NCBI RefSeq assembly: GCF_000732925.1 | Contig: NZ_CP008953.1 | Coordinates: 124,001-188,000, forward strand | Source: Amycolatopsis japonica | GTDB taxonomy: Bacteria; Actinomycetota; Actinomycetes; Mycobacteriales; Pseudonocardiaceae | DNA: 64,000 nt | Direction of reading: 5' to 3' | Shown: positions 16,710-24,229 of the stretch, piece after piece | Layout: each line of letters starts with the position of its first letter | Position numbering within the stretch: the first letter of the stretch is position 1 | The notes under the pieces: model-generated | Told to the model about the DNA's origin: nothing | The model's input: the letters and a program-made list of their open reading frames with translations, nothing else | The model's database searches: none | Program-made: the position numbers and the translations under genes

Positions 16710-17054
16710 ATGAGCGAGACCGATCAAGACCTGGGTTCCGAACCGGAATCCGACTGGGAAAAGGTCCAGGCGAGTCCGGAATTCACCGAGCTGCGACGAC
16801 GGCTGCGGGTATTCGTTTTCCCGGTGTCGGCCCTGTTCCTCCTCTGGTATCTGCTGTACGTGCTCCTCGCCGACTACGCGACCGAGTTCATGAGCACCAA
16901 ACTCTTCGGCAACATCACCGTCGGTCTGGTCTTCGGCCTGCTGCAGTTCGTGTCCACCTTCGTGATCACCGGCCTTTATGTCCGGTACGCGAACCGGAAG
17001 CTCGATCCGCTCGCGGACAAGATCCGGCACGAGGTCGAAGGGACCGAACGGTGA
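16710..17054 (+). CDS. DUF485 family membrane protein
   Basis: A 114-residue two-helix membrane protein of the DUF485 family, the usual small partner encoded before ActP-type acetate permeases. The cytoplasmic N-terminus includes FTELRRRLRVFVFPVSALF, then helices at about 38-58 (PVSALFLLWYLLYVLLADY) and 73-95, with the C-terminal YVRYANRKLDPLADKIR. The ATG follows GGGAGG. The stop overlaps the symporter GTG (GTGA at 17051-17054), so the pair is translationally coupled and probably forms a complex. Confidence 0.92.
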   Translation: MSETDQDLGSEPESDWEKVQASPEFTELRRRLRVFVFPVSALFLLWYLLYVLLADYATEFMSTKLFGNITVGLVFGLLQFVSTFVITGLYVRYANRKLDPLADKIRHEVEGTER

Positions 17055-18682
17055 ATACGCTGGCAGCGGGCGTACAGGGCAGCAGCCCGGCGCTCAACAT
17101 CACCATTTTCGCGATCTTCGTGGCGATCACGCTGGTGATCGTTTTCCGGGCGAGCCGGAATACGAAGACCGCGTCCGACTACTACGCCGCCGGCCGCGCG
17201 TTCACCGGCCCGCAGAACGGGATCGCGATCTCGGGCGACTATCTTTCCGCGGCGTCGTTCCTGGGTATCGCCGGTGCGATCGCGATCAACGGTTACGACG
17301 GTTTCCTCTACTCGATCGGATTCCTCGTCGCGTGGCTGGTGGCGTTGCTGCTGGTCGCGGAACTGCTGCGCAACACCGGCAAGTTCACCATGGGCGACGT
17401 GCTCGCGTTCCGGATGAAGCAGCGCCCGGTCCGCGCGGCGGCCGCGATCTCCACGCTCGCCGTCTCGTTCTTCTACCTGCTCGCGCAGATGGCGGGGGCG
17501 GGCGGTCTGGTGAACCTGCTGCTCGGTATCGAGGGGAACCTCGGCCAGGACCTGGTGATCGCCGTCGTCGGCGTGATCATGATCCTGTACGTGCTGATCG
17601 GCGGGATGAAGGGCACCACCTGGGTCCAGATCATCAAGGCCGTCCTGCTCATCGCGGGCGCGTTCGCGATGACGTTGTGGGTGCTCGGGAAGTACGGCTT
17701 CAACCTCTCCAGCCTGTTCCAGGCCGCCGTCGACAAGGGCGGCCGGACCGGGGAGGCGCTGCTCGGCCCGGGCAAGCAGTACGGCAAGACCGGCACGACG
17801 AAACTCGACTTCCTGTCCTTGGGCATCGCGCTGGTGCTCGGCACCGCGGGGCTGCCGCACGTGCTCATGCGCTTCTACACGGTGCCGACCGCGAAGGACG
17901 CTCGCCGTTCGGTGGTGTGGGCGATCGCGCTGATCGGCATCTTCTACCTGTTCACACTGGTGCTCGGCTACGGCGCGGGCGCGCTCGTCGGGCCCGACGT
18001 GATCGCGAAGGCGCCGGGCACGACCAACTCGGCGGCACCGCTGCTGGCACTCGAACTCGGCGGACCTGTCCTGCTCGGCTTCATCGCGGCGGTGGCGTTC
18101 GCGACGATCCTCGCCGTGGTCGCGGGACTGACGATCACCGCGTCCGCGTCGTTCGCGCACGACGTCTACGCCAACGTGATCAAGAAGGGGAAGACCGATC
18201 CCGACAGCGAGGTCCGCGTCGCGCGGATCACCGCGCTGGTGATCGGGGCGGTCGCGATCGTCGGCGGGATCCTCGCGAAGAACCAGAACGTGGCGTTCCT
18301 CGTGGCGCTCGCGTTCGCGGTGGCGGCTTCGGCGAACCTGCCGACCATCCTGTATTCGCTGTTCTGGAAGCGGTTCAACACCCAAGGCGCGTTGTGGAGC
18401 ATCTACGGCGGCCTCGCGGTTTGTGTGCTGCTGATCGTGTTCTCGCCGGCGGTGTCGGGCAAACCCGTCGATCCGAAGACCGGCAAGAGTGCCTCGATGA
18501 TCCAAGGCGTCGACTTCCACTGGTTCCCGCTGGACAACCCGGGCATCGTCTCGATCCCGGTCGCGTTCTTCCTCGGCTGGCTCGGCACCGTGCTGTCCAA
18601 GGACCACAATCAGAAGAAGTACGCCGAGATGGAGGTCCGCTCGCTCACCGGCGCCGGTGCGGAAAAAGCCGTCAAGCATTGA
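17051..18682 (+). CDS. ActP-like cation/acetate symporter
   Basis: A 543-residue SSS-family transporter that imports acetate or similar short carboxylates with Na+ or H+. Typical ActP blocks are present: YYAAGRAFTGPQNGIAISGD at about 40-60, YLSAASFLGIAGAIA, GGMKGTTWVQIIKA at about 190, and GTAGLPHVLMRFYTVPTAKD at about 275. There are about 13 hydrophobic helices. GTG 17051 overlaps the DUF485 stop. Together with the paralogue at 14780 it lies behind the LytTR gene, suggesting two carboxylate symporters under one signalling pair. Confidence 0.92.
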   Translation: MNTLAAGVQGSSPALNITIFAIFVAITLVIVFRASRNTKTASDYYAAGRAFTGPQNGIAISGDYLSAASFLGIAGAIAINGYDGFLYSIGFLVAWLVALLLVAELLRNTGKFTMGDVLAFRMKQRPVRAAAAISTLAVSFFYLLAQMAGAGGLVNLLLGIEGNLGQDLVIAVVGVIMILYVLIGGMKGTTWVQIIKAVLLIAGAFAMTLWVLGKYGFNLSSLFQAAVDKGGRTGEALLGPGKQYGKTGTTKLDFLSLGIALVLGTAGLPHVLMRFYTVPTAKDARRSVVWAIALIGIFYLFTLVLGYGAGALVGPDVIAKAPGTTNSAAPLLALELGGPVLLGFIAAVAFATILAVVAGLTITASASFAHDVYANVIKKGKTDPDSEVRVARITALVIGAVAIVGGILAKNQNVAFLVALAFAVAASANLPTILYSLFWKRFNTQGALWSIYGGLAVCVLLIVFSPAVSGKPVDPKTGKSASMIQGVDFHWFPLDNPGIVSIPVAFFLGWLGTVLSKDHNQKKYAEMEVRSLTGAGAEKAVKH

Positions 18683-18729
18683 GTTGTTCTTCACGCGCGC
18701 GCAACGGGACGGGATGCGAGGATGGCAGG

Positions 18730-19080
18730 GTGGTGAGCCCTGCTGACATCCCGACCGTCGCCGTCCGTGATCTGCCGAAGGACGGTGTCGCGCTGCTCGA
18801 CGTCCGCGAGGACGACGAGTGGGCCGCCGGGCACGCTCCCGGCGCCAAGCACATCCCGATGGGTGAACTGCCCGCGCGGGTCGGCGAACTCGACGACCTG
18901 CCCGACGACCAGCCGGTCTACGTGATCTGCCGCAGCGGCGGCCGGTCCGCGCGCGCCGCCGCGTGGCTCAACGCGAGCGGCTGGGACGCGGTGAACGTCG
19001 CCGGCGGGATGGGCTCCTGGAAGCAGGAGGGGCGCCCGATGGTCGGCGACCATCCCGGCGTCGAGCCCGAAGTGCTGTAA
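18730..19080 (+). CDS. Rhodanese-like sulfurtransferase
   Basis: A single-domain rhodanese of 116 residues. The fold markers are LLDVREDDEWAAGHAPGAKH (about 22-41), the active-site loop CRSGGR at about 62-67 with the catalytic cysteine, and AWLNASGWDAVNVAGGMGSW. Such proteins carry a persulfide sulfur to acceptors such as cyanide, thioredoxin or sulfur-metabolism enzymes. Two adjacent GTG codons (18730, 18733) are possible starts; I chose 18730 for spacing from GAGG. The DUF4328 gene follows 2 bp after the stop and probably shares the transcript. Confidence 0.88.
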   Translation: MVSPADIPTVAVRDLPKDGVALLDVREDDEWAAGHAPGAKHIPMGELPARVGELDDLPDDQPVYVICRSGGRSARAAAWLNASGWDAVNVAGGMGSWKQEGRPMVGDHPGVEPEVL

Positions 19081-19082
19081 CC

Positions 19083-20051
19083 GTGCAGCCAGGCCACTAC
19101 CCACCGAGGGCGCCACTGTCGCCGATGCCGCCCGTGCGCCCCGCGCCGATGCGGCAGCCGGTGCGCCATCGCGTCCGCTGGGTCGCTTCGCCGCCGCCCG
19201 GCGCGCTGCCGCAGCGTCGCAAGCCCGTGGCCGAGCGCTACTCCGGCCCGCCGTCCTACCCGGTCCCGCCGAGGTGGGGCTTCCCGAATCTGGTCTGGCG
19301 CCGTCCGACAGCCGTTCCCGGGACGGCGTCGGGCGAGGTCACCGCGGGGGAGCGGCTGCGGGTGATCACGCGCAGCCTGCTGCCGGTGCTGTGGACCTTC
19401 GCCGCCCTCGCCGTCATCGCCTCGGCCGCGGAGATCTGGCGCTACGTCCTGCTGGTGCAGAGCCGCGACTCCGCGCTGTCGACGTCCGTCGTCTCGGTCT
19501 CCGACACCTTCGTGATCACGGCCGGCCTGCTCACGACGATCCTTTCGCTGCTGCCGGCCGGGCTCACCGTGTGGTGGCTGCTCGTCGCCAGGCACGCGGC
19601 CGCGGACGTCTCCGGCGAGGCGCCGCCCAGGCGGCAACGGCATGTGCTGGCGTTCGTGCTGGTGCCGGTGGTGAACCTGATCATGGTGCTGCCGGTCGTC
19701 GCGGAACTCGAACACGCCGTCCTGCGGCGGACGCGGGAAACCCGGCCGAAGCCGTCGCGGCTCGTGCTGGTCTGGTGGGGCGTCTGGGCACTCAACTGGG
19801 TGCTGCTCGCGCTGGTCATCGTCTGGCGGTTCCGTGACGGTGTCCAGGCGCTGGCCGACGGCGTCGTGCTGGTCGCGCTGACCGACCTGACCGCGGCCGG
19901 GCTGGCGGTGGTGACCGCGCTGCTCGTGAAGCGCATGTCCGGGCTGCTCGCTCCTGTCGAGGAGAAGCGCCTTCGGCTGCTTCGCGTGCTTAAGGTGGAC
20001 GGGGTTCCGGAGCCGGAGCGGCGCGAACGTCCCGCTTCCTCCGTGCGCTGA
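19083..20051 (+). CDS. DUF4328 family membrane protein
   Basis: A 322-residue membrane protein with the DUF4328 arrangement: a disordered Pro/Arg-rich cytoplasmic N-terminus (1-75), then four membrane helices at about 98-118 (LLPVLWTFAALAVIASAAE), 140-165, 190-215 and 225-260, and a short C-terminal tail. WWLLVARHAAADV is typical of the family, whose function is unknown. It starts with GTG two bases after the rhodanese stop; the ribosome site is weak, so translational coupling is likely. Confidence 0.82.
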   Translation: MQPGHYPPRAPLSPMPPVRPAPMRQPVRHRVRWVASPPPGALPQRRKPVAERYSGPPSYPVPPRWGFPNLVWRRPTAVPGTASGEVTAGERLRVITRSLLPVLWTFAALAVIASAAEIWRYVLLVQSRDSALSTSVVSVSDTFVITAGLLTTILSLLPAGLTVWWLLVARHAAADVSGEAPPRRQRHVLAFVLVPVVNLIMVLPVVAELEHAVLRRTRETRPKPSRLVLVWWGVWALNWVLLALVIVWRFRDGVQALADGVVLVALTDLTAAGLAVVTALLVKRMSGLLAPVEEKRLRLLRVLKVDGVPEPERRERPASSVR

Positions 20052-20114
20052 CGCAACTTTTTCACTAAACGTTGAATGCGGATTCGCGCACTCCGCTGAC
20101 GAGGGATCAGTCTG

Positions 20115-20120
20115 TAACAT
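20115..20120 (+). promoter_or_regulatory. Putative -10 element of a leaderless toxin-antitoxin transcript
   Basis: TAACAT with 6 nt to the ATG at 20127; no ribosome site is present. The surrounding 20-mer differs by one base from that upstream of the S49 peptidase gene at 10726. Confidence 0.5.
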
Positions 20121-20126
20121 GGCGGT

Positions 20127-20426
20127 ATGAGCGAGCAGCGGAAGTGCGACCTGCCTGCCGGGGAGACCGGCCGGGTGCGGTCTGCTGCGAGCGGTCTTTA
20201 CAAGTCGTCCGCCGCCAGGGCGAAGAAGGTGAAACAGCCTGTGACAGGGCGAGTTTCGCCTGGCGTGAAAACGGGGCTCACCGGGCATGGGATCCGTCGG
20301 CCTGAGCCGGCCCCGGACGAGCCGTCGAAGCCGTATTCCTTACCGTCCTTCTTGGGCATGTTCGATCTGCCAGCCGACGCGTCCGAGACGGTGAAGGCCG
20401 TGGTACGCGGCCGGGACGTCGCCTGA
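20127..20426 (+). CDS. Probable antitoxin partner of the PIN-domain protein
   Basis: A 99-residue basic, low-complexity protein with no recognised DNA-binding fold. The first 60 residues are rich in Arg/Lys/Pro and Gly. The last 30 (SLPSFLGMFDLPADASETVK) form a hydrophobic-acidic segment of the kind that wraps around a PIN toxin. It lies 27 bp upstream of the PIN gene and in the same direction, which is the classical antitoxin-toxin order. Assignment rests on position and size, not homology. It might instead be a fast-evolving VapB-like protein that has lost the typical N-terminal domain. Confidence 0.6.
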   Translation: MSEQRKCDLPAGETGRVRSAASGLYKSSAARAKKVKQPVTGRVSPGVKTGLTGHGIRRPEPAPDEPSKPYSLPSFLGMFDLPADASETVKAVVRGRDVA

Positions 20427-20453
20427 GTTCGCGACGGGAACAAGCGAAGATCG

Positions 20454-20879
20454 ATGGCGCGTCCGATCGTGGTGGACGCTGGTCCGCTCATCGCCATGGC
20501 CAGCCGGAAAGATGATCACCATCATGCGGTGGTCGAGTGGCTCGCGACCGCGGCCACCCGTGATCTGCTGGTGCCGTCGCTCGTACTGACCGAGGTGTGT
20601 CACTACATCGAGAAGTATCTGGGTGGCGAAGCCGAGGCGGCGTTCATCGAAGGACTCATACGCTCGCCTCAGTTCGCGATCTATCACCCCATGGACGACG
20701 ATTTCCGGCGGATGGCCGTGCTGATGCGCCAGTACTCGGATTGGCCGCTCGGCCTGGCGGACGCGGCCGTCGTGGCCACGGCCGAACGGCTGAAGACGGT
20801 CGAGGTGGCCACTGTGGATCGCCGGCACTTCGAGCACATCAAGCCGGTGCATGTTTCGCACTTCACGCTCTATCCCTGA
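20454..20879 (+). CDS. PIN-domain (VapC-like) ribonuclease toxin
   Basis: A 141-residue PIN-domain protein. The acidic active-site residues are in place: Asp in VVDAGPLIAM (about 8), Glu in LVLTEVCHYIE (about 45), Asp in PLGLADAAVVATAERL (about 98) and Asp in VATVDRRHF (about 118). VapC toxins cleave tRNA or rRNA and need Mg2+. It starts with ATG after a weak GCGAAG. It is preceded by the presumed antitoxin at 20127. The 172-bp gap after it holds palindromic elements. Confidence 0.85.
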   Translation: MARPIVVDAGPLIAMASRKDDHHHAVVEWLATAATRDLLVPSLVLTEVCHYIEKYLGGEAEAAFIEGLIRSPQFAIYHPMDDDFRRMAVLMRQYSDWPLGLADAAVVATAERLKTVEVATVDRRHFEHIKPVHVSHFTLYP

Positions 20880-20892
20880 CCTGGGGAAAGAG

Positions 20893-20909
20893 AGCAAGGG
20901 ACCTTTGCT
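20893..20909. repeat. Degenerate AAAGGACC-type palindrome
   Basis: AGCAAGGGACCTTTGCT is palindromic with few mismatches, and is similar in core to the element at 11584-11626. It lies 14 bp after the PIN gene stop and could help terminate its transcript. Confidence 0.4.
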
Positions 20910-20959
20910 ACCACTCGCCAGCGCCGGGTGAGCTCCCCGCGCTGGTGGTCTCGGTGTGG

Positions 20960-21006
20960 GTGAAGGGGACTTTCACCGCATGCGACGCGGGTAAAGCGTC
21001 CTTCAC
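20960..21006. repeat. GTGAAGG/CCTTCAC palindromic element, copy 1
   Basis: A 47-bp element: left arm GTGAAGGGGACTTTCACC, centre GCATGCGACGC, right arm GGGTAAAGCGTCCTTCAC. A second copy at 40644-40690 has the same arms in the same orientation but the centre inverted. It lies between the 3' ends of the PIN gene and the P450 gene, so it may serve as a bidirectional terminator. Confidence 0.7.
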
Positions 21007-21051
21007 CTCACGGCCCGCCCCAGGCGCGACGCGAACGTCCGGCGCAGGTCC

Positions 21052-22221
21052 CTAACCCGTGGTCACTCGGAGCGAGCGCAGCCCCCGGATCACGAACTCC
21101 GGCCGCCGCTCCGGGGTCTCGGCGAGCTCCAGCCCCGGCAGCTTCGAGGCAAGGGAGGACAGCGCGGCCGCGATCTCCACCCGCGCGAGCGGGGCGCCGA
21201 CGCAGTAGTGGATGCCCATGCCGAAGCCGAGGTGCGCGTTCGGCGTGCGGCCGATGTCGAGTGCGTCCGGCCGGTCGAAGACCTTCGGGTCCCGCGCGGC
21301 GGCGCCGAGGAGCGCGCCGATCTTCTCGCCCTCGGCGACCCGGAACCCGGCGATCTCGACGTCAGTGGTCGCCGTCCGCTCGAAAAGCTGCAGCGGCGCG
21401 TCGAAGCGGATCAGCTCCTCGACGCACGGGTCCAGGAGCTCCGGCGAGGCCAGCAGCCGCTCCCACTGGTCGCGGTGGGTCAGCAGCGCGTTGACGCCGT
21501 TCCCGATGACGTTCACGGTCGCCTCGTGCCCGGCCATCAGGAGCAGGACCGCGGTCGCGACCAGTTCGTCCTCGGTGAGCTCACTGCGCAGAAGGTCGCT
21601 GACGATGTCTTCGCCGGGGGAGTTCGCGCGCTGCTTCGCGACGTCACGCAGGTAGTCGACGAACTCCGCGGCCGCGGCTTCGGCGGCGTCGCGCTTGTCC
21701 TCTGCGAGGCCGTACTCGTACATCTTGACGATGTGGTTCGACCAGGTGACCATGCTCGGTCCCTTGTCGACCGGGACGCCGAGCAGTTCCGCGATGACCG
21801 CGACCGGCAGCGGCTGCGCGAGGTGCGCCAGCAGGTCGGCCGAGCCGGTTTCGGCGATCTCGGCGGCGAGGCCGTCGACCATGCCGTCCGCGAGTTCGGC
21901 GACCATCGGCCGCAGCCGCTGGACGTGCCCGCGCCCGAACGCGCCCGCGATCACCCGCCGCAGCCGCGTGTGGGCAGGCGGCTCGTTCTCCAGCAGCGAG
22001 TTGCGGTGCAGGAGGTTGAACGACGCGAACCGCTCCACCGGCAGCGCGTCCTGCCAGATCCGGCCCAGCCCGCGATGCCGCAGGACGGCGGCCGACGCCG
22101 CGTGCGACACCGCCACGGCGATGCCGAGACCGTCGTGCCGGTGGACTTCGCCGCGTTCGCGGAGGTCGGCGAAGGACGGGTACGGATTCGCGAGGAAGGC
22201 CGGGTCGGCGAGGTCGAACAC
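21052..22221 (-). CDS. Cytochrome P450
   Basis: A 389-residue soluble bacterial P450. Landmarks: I-helix AGHEA (about 230) with the usual acid/alcohol pair replaced by His-Glu-Ala then Thr; K-helix E-x-x-R in EELIR (about 268); and the heme loop FGMGIHYCVGAPLARVE (about 338-355) with the Cys ligand. It has the typical length of class I enzymes, which need a ferredoxin and reductase; neither is encoded in this window. The GTG at 22221 appears leaderless (TACAGT at 22228-22233 on the minus strand). The substrate is unknown; no secondary-metabolite genes surround it, so it may be an isolated oxidase. Confidence 0.92.
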   Translation of the reverse strand: MFDLADPAFLANPYPSFADLRERGEVHRHDGLGIAVAVSHAASAAVLRHRGLGRIWQDALPVERFASFNLLHRNSLLENEPPAHTRLRRVIAGAFGRGHVQRLRPMVAELADGMVDGLAAEIAETGSADLLAHLAQPLPVAVIAELLGVPVDKGPSMVTWSNHIVKMYEYGLAEDKRDAAEAAAAEFVDYLRDVAKQRANSPGEDIVSDLLRSELTEDELVATAVLLLMAGHEATVNVIGNGVNALLTHRDQWERLLASPELLDPCVEELIRFDAPLQLFERTATTDVEIAGFRVAEGEKIGALLGAAARDPKVFDRPDALDIGRTPNAHLGFGMGIHYCVGAPLARVEIAAALSSLASKLPGLELAETPERRPEFVIRGLRSLRVTTG

Positions 22222-22281
22222 CCGCCGACTGTAACCCGGCCGGGCGCCGCGCCGGGGTGGCCGCCCCGGCGCGGCAGGGAG

Positions 22282-22494
22282 CTACAGATGCAGCCAAAGT
22301 CCCAGGTGCAGGTGCAGCCCGTGATGGTGATGCCCGTGGTGATGGCCGACGCACAGCAGCAGGCAATGTCGCGCCTGGTCGGCTCTGTCGGACTGCGGCG
22401 CGGCCGAAGCCGTGCCCACCGCGGGCCCGGCCAGCATCAGACCGAGTGCCACGGGAAACGCGGCCAACGCGGCCCGGCGCTTCGAGGTGCTCAT
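22282..22494 (-). CDS. Secreted histidine-rich peptide
   Basis: A 70-residue preprotein. Residues 1-31 form a signal peptide (KRRAALAAFPVALGLMLAG ending TASA). The predicted mature part of about 39 residues contains two cysteines (HCLLLC) and a tail with 12 histidines, arranged HHHGHHHHG then H-L-H-L. Histidine and cysteine clustering suggests binding of Zn, Ni or Cu outside the cell. The ATG follows AAAGGGATC. A Zur-like inverted repeat lies 110 bp upstream (22605-22619). It precedes the P450 gene in the same direction by 60 bp and could share its transcript. I do not recognise a named family. Confidence 0.65.
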   Translation of the reverse strand: MSTSKRRAALAAFPVALGLMLAGPAVGTASAAPQSDRADQARHCLLLCVGHHHGHHHHGLHLHLGLWLHL

Positions 22495-22604
22495 CTGTGA
22501 TCCCTTTCTCCGCACTACGGCACCGGATGGCGCCGTGATCGAGTATTCGGTGCGGTACGGGCAAAACGGCAGGCTGATCACCCGCGATTAGATCGTCCGG
22601 ATGA

Positions 22605-22619
22605 TGACAACCGTTTTCA
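22605..22619. promoter_or_regulatory. Zur-box-like inverted repeat
   Basis: TGACAACCGTTTTCA is a 6-3-6 inverted repeat with one mismatch and resembles actinobacterial zinc-uptake-regulator boxes of the TGAAAA-N3-TTTTCA type. On the minus strand, TTGTCA within it could serve as a -35. It lies upstream of the histidine-rich peptide gene. Nothing else recognisable lies in 22495-22784. Confidence 0.35.
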
Positions 22620-22784
22620 GTCACGTTTGCGTGGTACCCGGATGGCCGCTGAAACCCGCCGATCCGGTCGATCCGGTGGCCCGCCGGGTGTCGTCCGCGC
22701 CGTCTTCGTCACCAACCCCGGGGGCCTTACGAGGCGTGCGCCTTCCCGCGATAGCGTTCCGAACCGAGCTTTGAGGAGGCTGAC

Positions 22785-23666
22785 GTGGGCAAGGGTTCGC
22801 GCAAGAAGGGTCCCAAGACGACCTCGGACCGCAAGCCGAAGGTGCGCGACGTCTTCGTCGGCCAGCCCTTCGAGGGGCTCGCGGCGGAGACCGAGCTGAT
22901 CGCGCTGCGCGAGTTCGTCCCGTCGGCGACGGCGGCGCTCACGCTGGGCTCCGGCGAGAAGGTCACCCTCGGCACGGTGCTGCCGATGGCGGCGGCCGCG
23001 TTCGTCCGGTCCGACGGCGAGCGCTACATCGGGATGCAGGTGCAGACCCGCTCCTCGGACATCAGCCGCGACCTCGGCCGCGCGCTTCAGTGGGTGCTGG
23101 AGGCCAAGGAGGGTGACGTGCTGTCCGTGCCGGACACCACGACGCCGCCCACCGCCGACGAGAAGGCCCGCCTGCAGGACCTGCTCGACACCGACGTCGA
23201 ACTCGACGTCACGCTCTACAACGACTTCGCCTGGTGGCTGCCCGAGGACGCCGACGCGAGCGGAGACGTCGCGCTGTCCCTCGAGCGCGCGAACGCGGCG
23301 ATCATGCCGACCGAACGCCTCGGCGCGGGCGCGTACTGGGTGCTCGCCGGGGAGAAGGCGCACCTGCGCTGGGTCCGCCCCGAGCCGGAGAACCTGCTGC
23401 TGCAAGCGCTTGCGCGGCTTTCCGCGGCCGGTGAACTGGGCCTTGGCGAGGGCTCCCGCTACGCCGGTTCGTTCCGCGCGCACGGGCTGCTCGTCCCGGT
23501 GTGGGACCTCGACCCCGAGGCCCACGCCCGCGAGTGGGCCGACGCGAAGGACCAGCTCGGCACCCGGCTCGAGGCGGCGCTGAAGTCCCTCGACACCGAG
23601 CCGCTCAACGCCGCCGAGCGCCGCTCGCGCGACGGCCTCATCGGCCGCCAGCTCACCATCCGCTGA
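22785..23666 (+). CDS. DUF5926 family protein
   Basis: A 293-residue soluble protein with the DUF5926 opening MGKGSRKKGPK, a basic tail of about 20 residues, followed by a mixed alpha/beta body with DVFVGQPFEGLAAETELIAL, DFAWWLPEDAD and a C-terminal HGLLVPVWDLDPEAHAREWA. The family is conserved in actinomycetes and has no established function. The GTG start follows GAGGAGGC. It is followed 9 bp after the stop by a long palindrome (23676-23728). Confidence 0.82.
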   Translation: MGKGSRKKGPKTTSDRKPKVRDVFVGQPFEGLAAETELIALREFVPSATAALTLGSGEKVTLGTVLPMAAAAFVRSDGERYIGMQVQTRSSDISRDLGRALQWVLEAKEGDVLSVPDTTTPPTADEKARLQDLLDTDVELDVTLYNDFAWWLPEDADASGDVALSLERANAAIMPTERLGAGAYWVLAGEKAHLRWVRPEPENLLLQALARLSAAGELGLGEGSRYAGSFRAHGLLVPVWDLDPEAHAREWADAKDQLGTRLEAALKSLDTEPLNAAERRSRDGLIGRQLTIR

Positions 23667-23675
23667 TCCCCTTCC

Positions 23676-23728
23676 CGCGCATTTCGTCCTCTGGATGCGG
23701 GCTCCGCATCCAGAGGACGAAATGCGCG
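23676..23728. repeat. GTCCTCT-core palindromic element, full copy
   Basis: Perfect 25-bp arms at 23676-23700 and 23704-23728 around the 3-nt loop GCT; the core of the left arm is GCATTTCGTCCTCTGGATGC. It is the most stable hairpin in the window and lies between DUF5926 and DUF952 genes on the same strand. A half copy is at 8103-8125 and another full copy at 33505-33556. It may act as a terminator for DUF5926. Confidence 0.85.
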
Positions 23729-23739
23729 AGGATGGGCGC

Positions 23740-24093
23740 GTGATCCTCCATATCTGCGCCAAGGACGAGTGGGCAGCGGTGCCCGAAGGCGGCGTCTACA
23801 CCGCCGCGTCGCTCGAATCCGACGGCTTCATCCACTGCTCGGACCCCGGAACCGCGCATATCCCGGCCAACGCCGTGTTCCCCGGCCGCACCGATCTGGT
23901 GCTGCTGGAGATCGACCCGGCGCTCGTCGGCGCGCCCGTCGTCTGGGAGGACGGGGACCCGCCGCATCCGGCCGGTATCCAGTTCCCCCACGTGTACGGA
24001 CCGATACCCCGTAACGCCGTGGTGGCCGTTCACGAATTCCCTGTTCAGGGGGACGGTTCGTTCAGAATTCCCGAGTCCGTGTCGAAACGTTGA
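23740..24093 (+). CDS. DUF952 family protein
   Basis: A 117-residue protein of the DUF952 family: VILHICAKDEWAA opening, FIHCSDPGTAHIPANAVF, and IQFPHVYGPIPRNAVV near the C-terminus. The fold resembles cytosolic glutathione-linked or ADP-ribosylation-related small domains, but the activity is unestablished. GTG 23740 follows GAGGA; an upstream in-frame start at 23695 lies inside the palindrome and is rejected. It is soluble, with no signal peptide. Confidence 0.82.
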   Translation: MILHICAKDEWAAVPEGGVYTAASLESDGFIHCSDPGTAHIPANAVFPGRTDLVLLEIDPALVGAPVVWEDGDPPHPAGIQFPHVYGPIPRNAVVAVHEFPVQGDGSFRIPESVSKR

Positions 24094-24229
24094 GGCGGGC
24101 AACTCCTCGGCGGGGCGAGCGTCTCTCGAACTGGTTCGCGGCTGAAGACAACCTGTGGGGGCGGTCATGCGTTTCGGGAGAGGTGAGCCAGGCAGACCTG
24201 GCCAGGTGACCCCGGGAGGAGGCGATACG

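Noticed and set aside
21052..22221. Biosynthetic gene cluster around the P450
   Set aside because: No polyketide, peptide synthetase, terpene or tailoring genes adjoin it.
22627..22899. Small ORF upstream of DUF5926
   Set aside because: It overlaps the DUF5926 start in another frame and has no ribosome site or recognisable product.
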